Part shown: piece by piece, positions 1 through 8,001 of the stretch
Numbering within the stretch: position 1 is the stretch's first letter
Layout: each line of letters opens with the position of its first letter
Assembly: GCF_905397435.1 (NCBI RefSeq)
Contig: NZ_CAJPVI010000028.1
Span: forward strand, 1 to 64,000
Direction: 5' to 3'
From: Cupriavidus numazuensis
GTDB lineage: Bacteria; Pseudomonadota; Gammaproteobacteria; Burkholderiales; Burkholderiaceae
DNA length: 64,000 bases
Made by a program: the position numbers and the translations under genes
The notes under the pieces: generated by a model
What the model was told of the DNA's origin: nothing
The model's database searches: none
The model's input: only the letters and a program-made list of their open reading frames with translations

Positions 1-156
1 CGTCTCGCTCCAGCTATCGCACGCCTCAGGGATACTGGCCTTCGGTTTGGCCGCAAGTCGTTCTATCAATTTCTTCGCCCTTCTGTTGAGGCGGGCGTCG
101 CCCAGATTCAGTCCCGCAAACTCCTGCTCGATCCACTGCTTCGCTGCCTTTGCCAC
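1..156 (-). CDS. Tn5/IS4-type transposase, N-terminal part (runs off window)
   Basis: The minus-strand reading frame encodes about 52 residues resembling the DNA-binding N-terminal domain of Tn5/IS4-group transposases. It contains the phrases FAGLNLGDARLNRRAKKLIE and AAKPKASIPEACDSW, which are the typical LGDxRxxxR and SxPxA signatures of that domain. The rest of the protein lies beyond base 1, so it is unclear whether the element is intact. I chose the GTG at 154-156 because no ATG is available; the frame stays open upstream to a stop near 220, so a TTG slightly further up is possible. It is divergent from a truncated chemotaxis receptor, which suggests that this element's arrival removed the receptor's 5' half. 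Family is fairly sure; start is not. Confidence 0.6.
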   Translation of the reverse strand, partial: MAKAAKQWIEQEFAGLNLGDARLNRRAKKLIERLAAKPKASIPEACDSWSET

Positions 157-240
157 GCGTTCGCCCAAAGTGCCAAAGTAAACGCGATCTCGACGAAGTT
201 TACAAGCGATGCTCGCGAATCACTGAAGGTAAACGCTTCA

Positions 241-1125
241 TTGGGGGCCGCGGTGGGCGCTGAGATGTGTATAACGCTATGGGTTAAACTATATAAGGAT
301 GACACCTATAGCTTACTATATTCAATGTCAGAGATGCAAAATCGGCTGTCTGGCACTGTAGGAAAAGTGCGGGACGTAGTGGATGTTGTCGGGGAAGCGT
401 CTAGGCTAATAGCGGCAGGGAATATTGACTTGTCATCGCGCACTGAGAGACAGGCCGCTTCCTTAGAGCAAACGGCGGCAAGCATGGAAGAGATGACCAC
501 TGCAGTCCACCACAATGCGGAGAGTGCGCGCCAGGCAAGCGACTTGGCGAATGAGGCGTCGGGCATTGTCACGAATGGGACTGACGTAATGGAGCAGGTG
601 GTCAGTACTATGAAAATTATCACTAAAAATTCAGGGCAAGTTGCAGATATAATCGGAGTAATTGAAGGAATTGCTTTTCAAACCAACATACTTGCGCTTA
701 ACGCGGCAGTAGAGGCTGCTCGTGCTGGGGAGCACGGGCGGGGCTTCGCCGTCGTGGCATCGGAGGTGCGCGGTCTGGCTCAACGTTCAGCGAATTCGGC
801 AAAAGAAATACGAAATTTGATTTCTACGTCAATAAATCGAATTAAGGATGGTGAAACTCTTGTATCTAAGGCGGAAGATAACATGGGGGAGATAAAGGCA
901 GCCGTTACCCGCGTATCAAGCATTATGTCTGACATCTCCTCGGCGTCCAATCAGCAACGTGTTGGTATCGAACAGATAAGCCAGGCGATCATGCAAATGG
1001 ATGAGGTGACGCAACAGAATGCGGCGCTTGTGGAAGAAGCGACTGCGTCGGCACATTCATTGGAAAAACAAGCCGTTCGTCTCAAAGAGGCTGTAGATGT
1101 CTTTCTTGTTAGCAGTAAAAGCTAG
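241..1125 (+). CDS. Methyl-accepting chemotaxis protein, N-terminally truncated
   Basis: This is the cytoplasmic signalling module of a chemoreceptor: long methylation helices and the hairpin tip that binds CheW/CheA. The near-invariant tip motif is present (IAFQTNILALNAAVEAARAG, about residues 145-164), as are the flanking methylation segments (LEQTAASMEEM and QQNAALVEEA). Normal receptors are about 500-600 residues with a periplasmic sensor, two membrane helices and a HAMP domain. Here recognisable homology begins only around residue 20, at the end of a HAMP-like stretch, and nothing upstream encodes a membrane segment. It would therefore be a soluble, sensorless fragment, or a pseudogene. 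Base composition is lower in GC than the catabolic operons. The true start is uncertain, since 241 is only the first in-frame start. Confidence 0.75.
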   Translation: MGAAVGAEMCITLWVKLYKDDTYSLLYSMSEMQNRLSGTVGKVRDVVDVVGEASRLIAAGNIDLSSRTERQAASLEQTAASMEEMTTAVHHNAESARQASDLANEASGIVTNGTDVMEQVVSTMKIITKNSGQVADIIGVIEGIAFQTNILALNAAVEAARAGEHGRGFAVVASEVRGLAQRSANSAKEIRNLISTSINRIKDGETLVSKAEDNMGEIKAAVTRVSSIMSDISSASNQQRVGIEQISQAIMQMDEVTQQNAALVEEATASAHSLEKQAVRLKEAVDVFLVSSKS

Positions 1126-1893
1126 AGAGCGCTGCCATAATGTTCTCTCTCGGAGAGCAAGTTTCCTCGTAAAGCTCGAAGGAATTTTTCATCACACAAG
1201 TTCCCCTCCTCCGCACAATAGTCAACGATGAATCTGATCATAAGCCTCGCACTTGAGGACACTGCCTTCTGCGGCCCAGGTGGGCCGGCAGAAGCTGCTC
1301 GTAGGATTCGGCAACTCGCTAGTGACATCGAGACTCGCGTACGGGACTTCTCACTTTGTCACGAAGGTACGAGGATTGCCGGTTCTCCGGGTGAGATTGG
1401 CTGCATCGCTTATGTCGCCGATCTGTAGTCAACTTTCTTCTTCCGCACGGCCGACCGTGGGTCTTCGAGTTCGGGTGATCGTACTTTTCGTGCATGTCTT
1501 GACCCGACGCCTTTTGCTAGCTTCTTGTGAAGTCGAAACGGTTGGTCAAGATTGCCGGCCTGCGCGGCTTCGGCGGGCGCGTATGCGACGATGACGCACT
1601 TCCCGAGTGCGGTCCCATAGCGGCTGGCGGCGCGCGTTTCGCGGTTGCAGGCTGCATCTTGGAGATGGAGATCGATCGCGCGTGGTCACCAGTGCGGAAC
1701 CGTCCTCCACGCGAACTAGCCGTCGTCACTCAAATTGCGGAAGACCCACTTTTGATTTGGACAGGAGGGCCTGCAATTCTTATGGCCGCAGCCCTCAAGC
1801 TGCTATCAAATGCAGATTAGCCGTTTCGTTCAAGCCGCCGCGGACTTGGCGGATCTACAGTTGCATCTCACTTCAATCGAAAGGAGACTGGCC
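1126..1893. other. No convincing gene; rearranged remnant DNA
   Basis: Short open frames exist here but none shows a family signature or a good ribosome binding site. The only recognisable item is an isolated ISL3-type element end at about 1697-1747. The stretch just before 1894 presumably holds the promoter of the cysteine-rich gene, but I could not identify clear -35/-10 boxes. Confidence 0.5.
1697..1747 (+). repeat. Solo ISL3-family element end
   Basis: About 50 bases closely match the right end of the complete ISL3 element (6765-6816). They include the tip CAAATTGCGGAAGACCC and the inner GTCCTCCAC block. No transposase lies beside it, so this is an orphan end left by deletion or recombination. 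Confidence 0.65.
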
Positions 1894-2010
1894 ATGAACG
1901 TTGCCGATAACGTAGCGCAGACCGCCTGCAATTGTCCGGCTTGCCCTGGCGCCGGCTGCGACTGTGTTTGCCAGAAGACAGCCGAACAAGCCGCCTGCGC
2001 CTGCCAGTAG
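1894..2010 (+). CDS. 38-residue cysteine-rich, metallothionein-like protein
   Basis: A short gene encodes a 38-residue protein with eight cysteines, at positions 12, 14, 17, 22, 24, 26, 35 and 37. They are arranged as CxC and CxxC units (CNCPAC, CDCVC, CAC). There are no aromatic residues, and non-Cys positions are mostly Ala, Asn, Gln and Gly. That composition is typical of metal-thiolate proteins, so binding of Cu(I), Zn or Cd in the cytosol is the most likely role; this is inference from composition, not a family match. A clear AAAGGAG ribosome binding site lies 7 bases before the ATG, which argues for translation. Neighbours are chemoreceptor debris and a solo IS end, so there is no operon context. 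It resembles the N-terminal Cys clusters of Pseudomonas-type metallothioneins but lacks their longer body. Confidence 0.55.
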   Translation: MNVADNVAQTACNCPACPGAGCDCVCQKTAEQAACACQ

Positions 2011-2200
2011 CGCTGACTCGACAGTGGACATCTCTTCCATGCTCGCAGCTGTTTGTTCCAAAGCAGTTGCCTGTTTATCAGTCCGCGGGGCAGGTCAAAG
2101 CAACAGAACGCCAAACTTGTCGATGAGGCTGCTGTAGCAGCACAGTCGTTAGAACACCAAGCCGTAAGGGCGAAGTTGACGTTTTTCGAGTTTGCGATGC
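2011..2200. pseudogene. Chemoreceptor debris on both strands
   Basis: On the minus strand around 2020-2061 the translation reads EQTAASMEEMSTV, a receptor methylation segment. On the plus strand around 2096-2190 it reads QQNAKLVDEAAVAAQSLEHQ, the C-terminal methylation segment of the same kind of protein. Neither is part of a usable frame. The opposite orientations indicate a local inversion and deletion in a second chemoreceptor copy. Confidence 0.6.
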
Positions 2201-2297
2201 CAGTCATGAGCATAATGGGGGAGAATCGCTGCGGCCATGATGTGGTCTATATGTTACTTTGCGCGCTTTCGTTTAGATTCCTTAACTGACTGATATC

Positions 2298-2522
2298 GTG
2301 ATCAATTTTCATCTTCATCTCCATGCCTCAGACTACAAGAATATCTGTTCCGCTGCGGATGCGATTGGATATGATGTTGATGAATTCATTAAACTTGGTG
2401 TTCATTTGATGGCAAGGGCCGTGAATAATAGGTGTGCTTCAATTGATTATTATTTAAGTTGGAGTGAGCCGGAGATAATTGTGGCGGGGCATGATGTCAG
2501 CGGGGTGGAGGGCCAGCTGTGA
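2298..2522 (+). CDS. Hypothetical 74-residue protein
   Basis: A GTG-started frame encodes 74 residues with no family I recognise. The product is moderately acidic, with a His-rich start (HLHLHASD) and a predicted alpha-helical middle (AADAIGYDVDEFIKLGVHLMARAV). No signal peptide or membrane segment is visible. The ribosome binding site is weak. AT content is higher than in neighbouring DNA, consistent with acquired sequence. It stands alone between chemoreceptor debris and broken metabolic genes, so it may be either a real small gene or a chance frame. Confidence 0.3.
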   Translation: MINFHLHLHASDYKNICSAADAIGYDVDEFIKLGVHLMARAVNNRCASIDYYLSWSEPEIIVAGHDVSGVEGQL

Positions 2523-3033
2523 TTTCCTTGCCGAATTGATGCGACTAGTGGGGCGTGGACAAAGTTTTACGATCGTGGCCTCCAGGGATCAAGATGATCA
2601 ATTCGCCGTTGGAAACGGGCGGCGTTGGACGCGGAGACTTTGCCGTGGGATCTGAGAACGGTTGCCTCGGGCTGTCCGCCAATTCGCTGGAAAAGGTCCG
2701 TGCACCTGCGACCCATGTCGAGAAACGACAGTTCGCATGCCTCAACCGGGTTTGCCGTGATCAAAGAGAGCGTTAGCGAGCCGCAGGGCACCGGCCCCGT
2801 GCTCGGCAGGCAATGCATCCATGTCGTCGCCCACGACGGCCGAGGAAGTCGGCTGGCTGGGCCAATCTCGCAGATTGGCCTGCCAATTGTGGTCGATGAA
2901 CCAAGTCGGTTCCCAGTGGCACGGTGAGATGCTGTGCCTGAACCTCTGGAAGGCTCGGTGAATAGCGGATCGAGCGCGGCTTGCCCGTAGCAGCGCTTAC
3001 TTCTCTGCGGTAAGCGGCGATGATCTCGCAGCT
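2523..3033. other. Unresolved remnant DNA
   Basis: A minus-strand frame stays open here but is the out-of-frame continuation of the biotin carboxylase fragment. A second minus frame just upstream of 3030 reads EIIAAYRREVSAATGKPRSI, which looks protein-like, but I cannot assign it. No complete gene is supported. Confidence 0.4.
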
Positions 3034-3265
3034 TCAGACCACCATCGGAGTGGTGGCTCCATCGATCGACAGGATGGAGCCCGGAATATAGCTCGCGCGT
3101 GGCGAGGTGAGGAACAGCACGGCGTCTGCCACCTCTTCCGGCGTGGCCAGGCGGCCCAGACCGGTGCGCGCGTTGGCGCGCGCCAGCGCCTGCTCCACTG
3201 TCATCCCGCTGATACGCGCATCCACTTCCATGCCTTGCTGCAGGCGCTCGGTATGCGTGGCCGAC
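3034..3265 (-). pseudogene. SDR oxidoreductase, C-terminal fragment
   Basis: The minus strand encodes the last 75 or so residues of a short-chain dehydrogenase/reductase. It contains the typical C-terminal segment GRLATPEEVADAVLFLTSPR followed by YIPGSILSIDG. The Rossmann nucleotide-binding half and the Ser-Tyr-Lys active site are absent. At about 3265 the frame passes directly into biotin carboxylase sequence, so the two genes were joined by a deletion. It cannot be a functional reductase. Confidence 0.7.
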
Positions 3266-3842
3266 GGATCTCTTTTGCGAAGCAAGCAGATCATTCACGA
3301 GGCCGGTGTGCAGGTCACCTCCCAGCCAGGGACCGTATGCCAACATGCGCTGCAATAGCGGCAAGTTGGTTTTGACGCCAACGATTTCAGTCGCCGACAG
3401 TGCCTCTTGCGCCAACGCGATCGCTGCCAGCCGGTCCGGGCCGTGGACGATGATCTTGGCGATCATCGGGTCATAGTAGGGACTGACCGTGTTGCCTTCG
3501 CCATAGCCGGTTTCCACCCGGATCGCCGGGCCCGAGGGCAAGCGGAATACCTGCAGGTTGCCGGGGGAGGGGAAGAAGCGCACCGGATCCTCGGCGTAGA
3601 TGCGCAACTCCAGCGCATGGCCTTTGGCCTGGACCGGGGCAGGCTAGCACCTCATGCAGGTATTCCCCGGCAGCCAGCCGGATCTGCGCCTCGACCAGGT
3701 CTAGGCCGGTCACCGCTTCAGTCACGGCGTGCTCGACTTGGAGGCAGGTGTTCATCTCGAGAAAACTGTAGCTGCCATCGCTGCCGCGCAGCATCTCGAC
3801 CGTACCGATGACGTCGTAGCCAAGCTTGCCCAGGGTGGGCAA
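3266..3842 (-). pseudogene. Biotin carboxylase, internal fragment with frameshift
   Basis: Two minus-strand frames together encode the central part of an ATP-grasp biotin carboxylase subunit of the acyl-CoA carboxylase type. The upstream piece has VIGTVEMLRGSDGSYSFLEM and then NTCLQVEHAVTEAVTGLDLV. The downstream piece has RIYAEDPVRFFPSPGNLQVF and PYYDPMIAKIIVHG. A one-base frameshift near 3640 separates them. The normal MNxRxQVEH motif carries Cys in place of its conserved Arg. The ATP-binding N-terminal part and the C-terminus are missing; one end abuts the SDR fragment and the other a transposase fragment at 3843. It is clearly inactive. Confidence 0.75.
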
Positions 3843-3857
3843 CCCGGTTGGCTGCCG

Positions 3858-4600
3858 CGAGTATAGTCGCTACGACGTCATCAAGACCATCGAGTCGGCC
3901 CTGGAGCCGCATCGACTGCGCGACTTCACGATTCCTGGTTTGGCCTACGGTCCGCACGACGGCTTTCCCTCACAGCGCCTCCCAGAGCTGGCGTATACAA
4001 CCTGGGAATGGATGAGGCTGGACAATGCGAAGGCGAATCTCGCCAAGGAGACGCTCAACGCGTTGTGCGAGTTCGTTGGCTGTCGCGCAGACGCAGGGCC
4101 AAAGTACAGTCCCGATAATCGCCCCTACATCGAACGCTTCTTCGGAACGATTGCGAGCCGGCTATCTTCCAGATTGCCCGGCTACACAGGTTCGCACCCC
4201 CGCGATCTGCGGCGAGCGCTGGCCGATCCGAAGGGAATGCTGCGCTTGTATGTGTCGTTTGACGAATTGGAGGAGTTGGTCGAATACGCTATCGCGAGCT
4301 ACAACGGCACGCCGCATGCCGGCCTGAACAATGTCACTCCGCTTGAAGCGATGGAGTATTTCATCCGCGGCAAGGAACAATTGGTGACATGGCTACCAGA
4401 GCATCGTCGCCGTACGCTTTGTCTGATGCAATCGGCCAAGCGTTGCACAGTGCGAGCATATCTCCAGCACGGCGTTCGACCGCACATACAACTTGTATGG
4501 CGTGCGCTACACAAGCAGCGTCCTTGCGTGCAGCACGGATTTGATCGGCAAAAACTTGCTTATCTACCTGAATGCCGATGATCTTCGCTGTGTCCGCGCG
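3858..4600 (+). pseudogene. TnsB/Mu-type DDE transposase, C-terminal fragment with frameshift
   Basis: The frame encodes the second half of an rve-type DDE integrase core as found in TnsB/TniA/MuA transposases. The second catalytic Asp lies in WMRLDNAKAN, and the catalytic Glu in SPDNRPYIERFFGTI. A Mu-type C-terminal barrel region follows. The first third, with the DNA-binding domains and the first Asp, is missing. Near 4480 the frame shifts by one base; the next frame continues recognisably (YGVRYTSSVLACSTDLIGKN, then LLIYLNADDLRCVRAFQPDG). It begins exactly where the biotin carboxylase fragment stops. This is a dead remnant of a Tn7/Tn5053-like transposon. Confidence 0.65.
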
Positions 4601-4617
4601 TTCCAACCGGACGGATC

Positions 4618-4887
4618 GATACACGGGAATCGCTCGTCTCGATCCTCTGGAAACTCAAAGTAGCGAATGCCTTGTCAGGTGTCGCTGTGATGCGGTTGGT
4701 AAGGTTGGACATCGATCCCTACGAGAGCCTTCCGCTGCAGAGGGGATGCATCGATGTCGTTCGGCTCAACGAAGTGCTGGGCTTGCCAACCAAATCGCTG
4801 CACGTCGCACTCATCGAGCAAACCAATCAGCGACGCTATAGCGACGTATTTCGCTTTCCGCGCGAATTGACGACATTCCTTCGGTAA
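4618..4887 (+). pseudogene. Possible TniQ-like fragment
   Basis: A plus-strand frame, open from about 4618 to the stop at 4887, encodes about 89 residues beginning RESLVSILWKLKVANALSGV. It continues DIDPYESLPLQRGCIDVVRL and ends FRFPRELTTF. The order of features (ESL-S-LW-F/L start, D-DPYE, DVVRLNEVLGLPTK) reminds me of the N-terminal region of TniQ/TnsD target-site proteins. That would fit right behind a TnsB-like gene with the ATPase gene deleted. The match is from memory and weak. Coding continues past the expected zinc-finger start only briefly. It could equally be an unrelated hypothetical gene. Confidence 0.35.
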
Positions 4888-4902
4888 CGGAGACACTCTT
4901 CC

Positions 4903-6816
4903 GGGTCTCCCGCACTTTGTGTGACGGCCGAGTCGAGGCCTTGATTTCGGGCTGATCTGGCCCCATGTTAGTTGTTACCATGAGCCAAGTTCTCGGTGGG
5001 ATCGATCGTATTCTCGCCCGTGTGGGTAAGCGCTTTGTCTCCAGCGACGTGCGAGGGGAGACCATCACGGTCGAAGCCTGCAGTACGGTTCGCGCGGCAC
5101 CTTGTCCTGCTTGCCATCGTTGGAGTCACCGACTCCACGGTCGCTATGTGCGCAGGCTGGAAGAGCGTCCGATGCTCGAGCAGCGGGTCGTTCTCGCTAT
5201 TGAGGTGCGTCGCTTCAAGTGTACGAACGCCAATTGCCCCCGTCGTACGTTTGCCGAGAACATCGACGCCTTGGCGGGCCGGCATCAACGTCGTACGCGA
5301 TCGCAGGCTCGGGCGTTGCACGCGCTGGGCCACGCCCTCGGTGGTGAGGCAGCAGCCAGGCTTGCTGACTTATTGGGCTTGCGCACCAGTGCCGACACCG
5401 TGCTGCGCGAATTGCGCAGGGTACCTGAGCGCAAGCGCAAACCACGACCGAGGGTCATCGGCATCGATGACTGGGCGATCGCGCGCGGTCACCGGTATGG
5501 GACGATCATCGTGGACCTGGAGCGACGTGAGCCGATCGAAGTGTTTGCCGGCAGGGAGTCCATTGCAGTGGCAGCGTGGATGCGTGCGCACCCTTCGATC
5601 GAGATTGTCGCCAGGGACCGGGCCGGGGCCTACTCCGACGCGGTGGACATCGCGCTACCGGCAGCCCAGCAAGTCTCGGATCGCTGGCATCTGCTGAGCA
5701 ACCTTCGCGACAACGTCGAGAAGCTGCTGTGCCGACTCGGGCCGCAACTGCGCCAGGCCGCGCAGCAAGTCGAGGTCGCTGGCGTGACCCTGGGCCGGCA
5801 GCGAGTGCTGAGCCGCGATTCACTGTGGTCATGGCAGCGCGAGAGCGATCAGCGACGCGCCGCGCGCCTGGCGCTGTACGAGCGGGTGATGGCGCTACAC
5901 GCCCAGGGCGGCACGATGAAAGGAATCGGGCTCGAGCTCTCAATTGACCAACGAACCGTGCGCAACTTCGTCACCGCGGGAGCCTTTCCCGAGCGCGCAC
6001 CGAGGGCGCGGGGGCCGACGCCTTTGGATCCCTATCTCAGCTATATCGAGGAACGGATCGCCCAGGGCTGTCGCTTTCCTGAACTGATCTGGCAAGAACT
6101 CAAACAGCGAGGCTATACGGGCAGTTGCGCCACCGTGCGGAATTGCGTGATTCGCCTTCTCTTTCCGCAGGGTAAGGAGCCGCTTGTCCAAGCACCGGTG
6201 CGCACGATGCCGTGTCCATCGGCCGGGCGCGTGTTCGGATGGCTTGTCGGATGGAGGAGGCTCGCGATCGAGGAGCCCAGGAGCGCGGATCATGAGCGCT
6301 TCGTGCAGGCGCTGTGCAGGATCGAACCCGTGGTCGGCGAGGTCCGCAGCCTCGCGCGGGAGTTTCTCGGGCTCATGCACCGGCGCAGTCTGCGGCAGTT
6401 CGATCGATGGTTGAAGCGTCTGGCGCGCTGTGACGCAGCGGAAATGCGCAGGTTCGCGAAAAGCTTGCGCGCCGACTTACCGGCGGTGCGGGCGGCCTTC
6501 AAGCTGCCATGGAGCAATGGCCAGACCGAGGGTCACATCAACCGGCTCAAGCTCCTCAAGCGCCAAATGTATGGCCGCGCGAATGTCGAGCTTCTGCGGC
6601 TGCGGGTGTTGAAGCCGAACTAAATGACCGGGCTGCTTGTACTTGCTGGACCCGCGAGTCCGGTCGCCCTCGAAGGCGGGTGAACTCGTACGGCTAGGAC
6701 GAGCTGGCGAGCTCGCTCAAGCGTTTGTCTACGAGCAGAAGAATGGTGGTGTCGCGGCGGGGACGGCAAGGTCCTCCACACGAATTCGCCGTCGTCACAC
6801 AAATTGCGGAAGACCC
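4903..6816 (+). mobile_element. ISL3-family insertion sequence, apparently complete
   Basis: The element has a left end starting GGGTCTCCCGCACTTTGTGT at about 4903 and a right end finishing ACACAAATTGCGGAAGACCC at about 6816. These form imperfect terminal inverted repeats of about 25 bases. One long transposase gene fills the interior, and about 190 bases of non-coding DNA follow it. The flanking 8-mers (ACTCTTCC and GACTTTCC) are similar but not identical, so a clean 8-bp target duplication is not shown. A second right end lies 140 bases further on. Confidence 0.75.
4965..6623 (+). CDS. ISL3-family transposase
   Basis: This 552-residue protein catalyses movement of the surrounding IS by DDE chemistry. 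A zinc-binding N-terminal domain (CPACHRWSHR and CTNANCPRRTF, about residues 45-90) precedes a helix-turn-helix region. The catalytic core follows, with acidic residues in VIGIDDWAIARGHRYG and IVARDRAGAYSDA. The C-terminal conserved block is SNGQTEGHINRLKLLKRQMY. Length is full for the family (about 400-560). The start at 4965 fits the family; an internal ATG at 4980 (MSQVLGG) is an alternative and aligns with the start region of the truncated copy at 61.8 kb. It is the only gene between the terminal repeats and looks intact. Confidence 0.9.
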   Translation: MLVVTMSQVLGGIDRILARVGKRFVSSDVRGETITVEACSTVRAAPCPACHRWSHRLHGRYVRRLEERPMLEQRVVLAIEVRRFKCTNANCPRRTFAENIDALAGRHQRRTRSQARALHALGHALGGEAAARLADLLGLRTSADTVLRELRRVPERKRKPRPRVIGIDDWAIARGHRYGTIIVDLERREPIEVFAGRESIAVAAWMRAHPSIEIVARDRAGAYSDAVDIALPAAQQVSDRWHLLSNLRDNVEKLLCRLGPQLRQAAQQVEVAGVTLGRQRVLSRDSLWSWQRESDQRRAARLALYERVMALHAQGGTMKGIGLELSIDQRTVRNFVTAGAFPERAPRARGPTPLDPYLSYIEERIAQGCRFPELIWQELKQRGYTGSCATVRNCVIRLLFPQGKEPLVQAPVRTMPCPSAGRVFGWLVGWRRLAIEEPRSADHERFVQALCRIEPVVGEVRSLAREFLGLMHRRSLRQFDRWLKRLARCDAAEMRRFAKSLRADLPAVRAAFKLPWSNGQTEGHINRLKLLKRQMYGRANVELLRLRVLKPN

Positions 6817-6959
6817 GACTTTCCTTTGTTCTACGGGACGAGCTGGCGGGCTCGCCCACGTTAGGCAGTAAGAAGTATGGTGGTAGTGGGGCGGCGAAGA
6901 CGACGGCAAGGTCCTCCACGCGAATGTGCCGTCGTCACACAAATTGCGGAAGACCCTCG
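6697..6959 (+). repeat. Tandem pair of ISL3 right ends (about 125-bp imperfect repeat)
   Basis: The segment 6697-6820 recurs imperfectly at 6836-6959. Shared blocks include GGACGAGCTGGCG, GACGGCAAGGTCCTCCAC and the tip CACAAATTGCGGAAGACCC. The second copy ends at 6956, 140 bases after the first. It is either a second, otherwise deleted IS or a duplicated end that could act as an alternative transposition boundary. Confidence 0.7.
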
Positions 6960-6993
6960 GTTACTACAGTTCACGATAACCGTGCACCTTGGC

Positions 6994-7905
6994 CTAGCGC
7001 CGCGACGCATTCATCGATGCAAGATGCTCCTTGAGGGATTCGATACACACTTTGATTTTTGCCGAGGAATCCAGGCGCTCCGGGTAGACCGCCCAAACAT
7101 TTGCTGACTGCACATAGCTTGGGAGCACCTGGACGAGTCTACCGGAGTCCAGCAGAGACCGAATATCCCAAATGGATCGGAGCAAGATTCCGCGCCCTTG
7201 AATCGCCCAGTCAACAGCAATCTCTCCATTGTTAGTCGAAAGCTGTCCGCGGACCTTGATTGCTTCCTCACCACGGGGACCCTGCAGACGCCACAGGCCA
7301 AAAGGGTGATCGCGTTCTTTAATAACTAGGCATTGATGACAAGGAAGCTCGGACAAGGAGCTGGGCTTCCCGGCACGGTGGAGATAATCCGGCGAGGCGC
7401 AAAGAATACGGTGATTCTCGGCTAGCTTCCTGGCGATATGGTGGGGGGCGATGTCATCCCCTACGCGCACGTCCAAGTCAAAGCCCTCCGCCCCCACATC
7501 GACCAGTCGATCGAAAACTTCAAAGCGTAAGTTCAACGAGGGATACTTCTCCGCAAGTGCCGAGATCGCGGGAGCGACAATATTCCGGCCGAATCCAAAA
7601 CTGCTGCAGATACGTAGGCTGCCACGCGGGGTGGTTCGCTTTGAGGAAAGGTCATCGTATAGATTATCGACATCGTCCAAGATGCGTTGCGCCCAGCGGT
7701 AAGTCCGTTCGCCATCTTCGGTGATGGCCACTCTACGGGTCGTGCGATTAATCAGCCGTGCCCCAATTGCCTCTTCGAGCATCTTGACGCGCTTGGTGAC
7801 GTATGCCGGGGACATGCCCAAGTCCGCGGCCGCTACGGCAAAGCTTGCGCGCTGTGCTACTCGCTGGAACACGCGAAGGTCGTCGAGATTGGGAAGATTA
7901 TTCAC
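6994..7905 (-). CDS. LysR-family transcriptional regulator (DmlR-like)
   Basis: This 303-residue protein is a LysR-type regulator. The winged helix-turn-helix occupies the first 60 residues (FQRVAQRASFAVAAADLGMS, then VTKRVKMLEEAIGARL). A linker helix and a periplasmic-binding-protein-like effector domain follow (about 90-300). It is of the CrgA/DmlR subgroup, in which the HTH is followed by RTTRRVAITEDGE. Its gene is divergent from a tartrate/D-malate-type dehydrogenase with a 96-bp gap. This is the classic arrangement for an activator that responds to the dehydrogenase substrate, so I infer that it controls that gene and itself. The 3' end lies only a few dozen bases from the duplicated ISL3 ends, but the protein looks complete. 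Confidence 0.88.
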   Translation of the reverse strand: MNNLPNLDDLRVFQRVAQRASFAVAAADLGMSPAYVTKRVKMLEEAIGARLINRTTRRVAITEDGERTYRWAQRILDDVDNLYDDLSSKRTTPRGSLRICSSFGFGRNIVAPAISALAEKYPSLNLRFEVFDRLVDVGAEGFDLDVRVGDDIAPHHIARKLAENHRILCASPDYLHRAGKPSSLSELPCHQCLVIKERDHPFGLWRLQGPRGEEAIKVRGQLSTNNGEIAVDWAIQGRGILLRSIWDIRSLLDSGRLVQVLPSYVQSANVWAVYPERLDSSAKIKVCIESLKEHLASMNASRR

Positions 7906-7929
7906 GATCTGTAAGTTGAGACTTGATCA

Positions 7930-7965
7930 TTCGCACGATTGTGCATGATTTTTGCGCCCTATACT
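7930..7965 (+). promoter_or_regulatory. Candidate LysR operator and -10 box
   Basis: Between the divergent genes lies the perfect inverted repeat GCAC-GATT-GTGC (7933-7944). It is followed by a TATACT -10-like hexamer at 7960-7965. Position and symmetry suit a LysR binding site for the dehydrogenase promoter; no good -35 box is visible, as expected for an activated promoter. Confidence 0.4.
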
Positions 7966-8001
7966 ACGTGCAAAATTACGCGAATACATCGCTACGAGAT
8001 C

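Noticed and set aside
4895..6824. 8-bp target duplication of the complete ISL3 element
   Set aside because: ACTCTTCC and GACTTTCC are only similar, so I do not claim a duplication; the tandem second right end also leaves the true boundary open.
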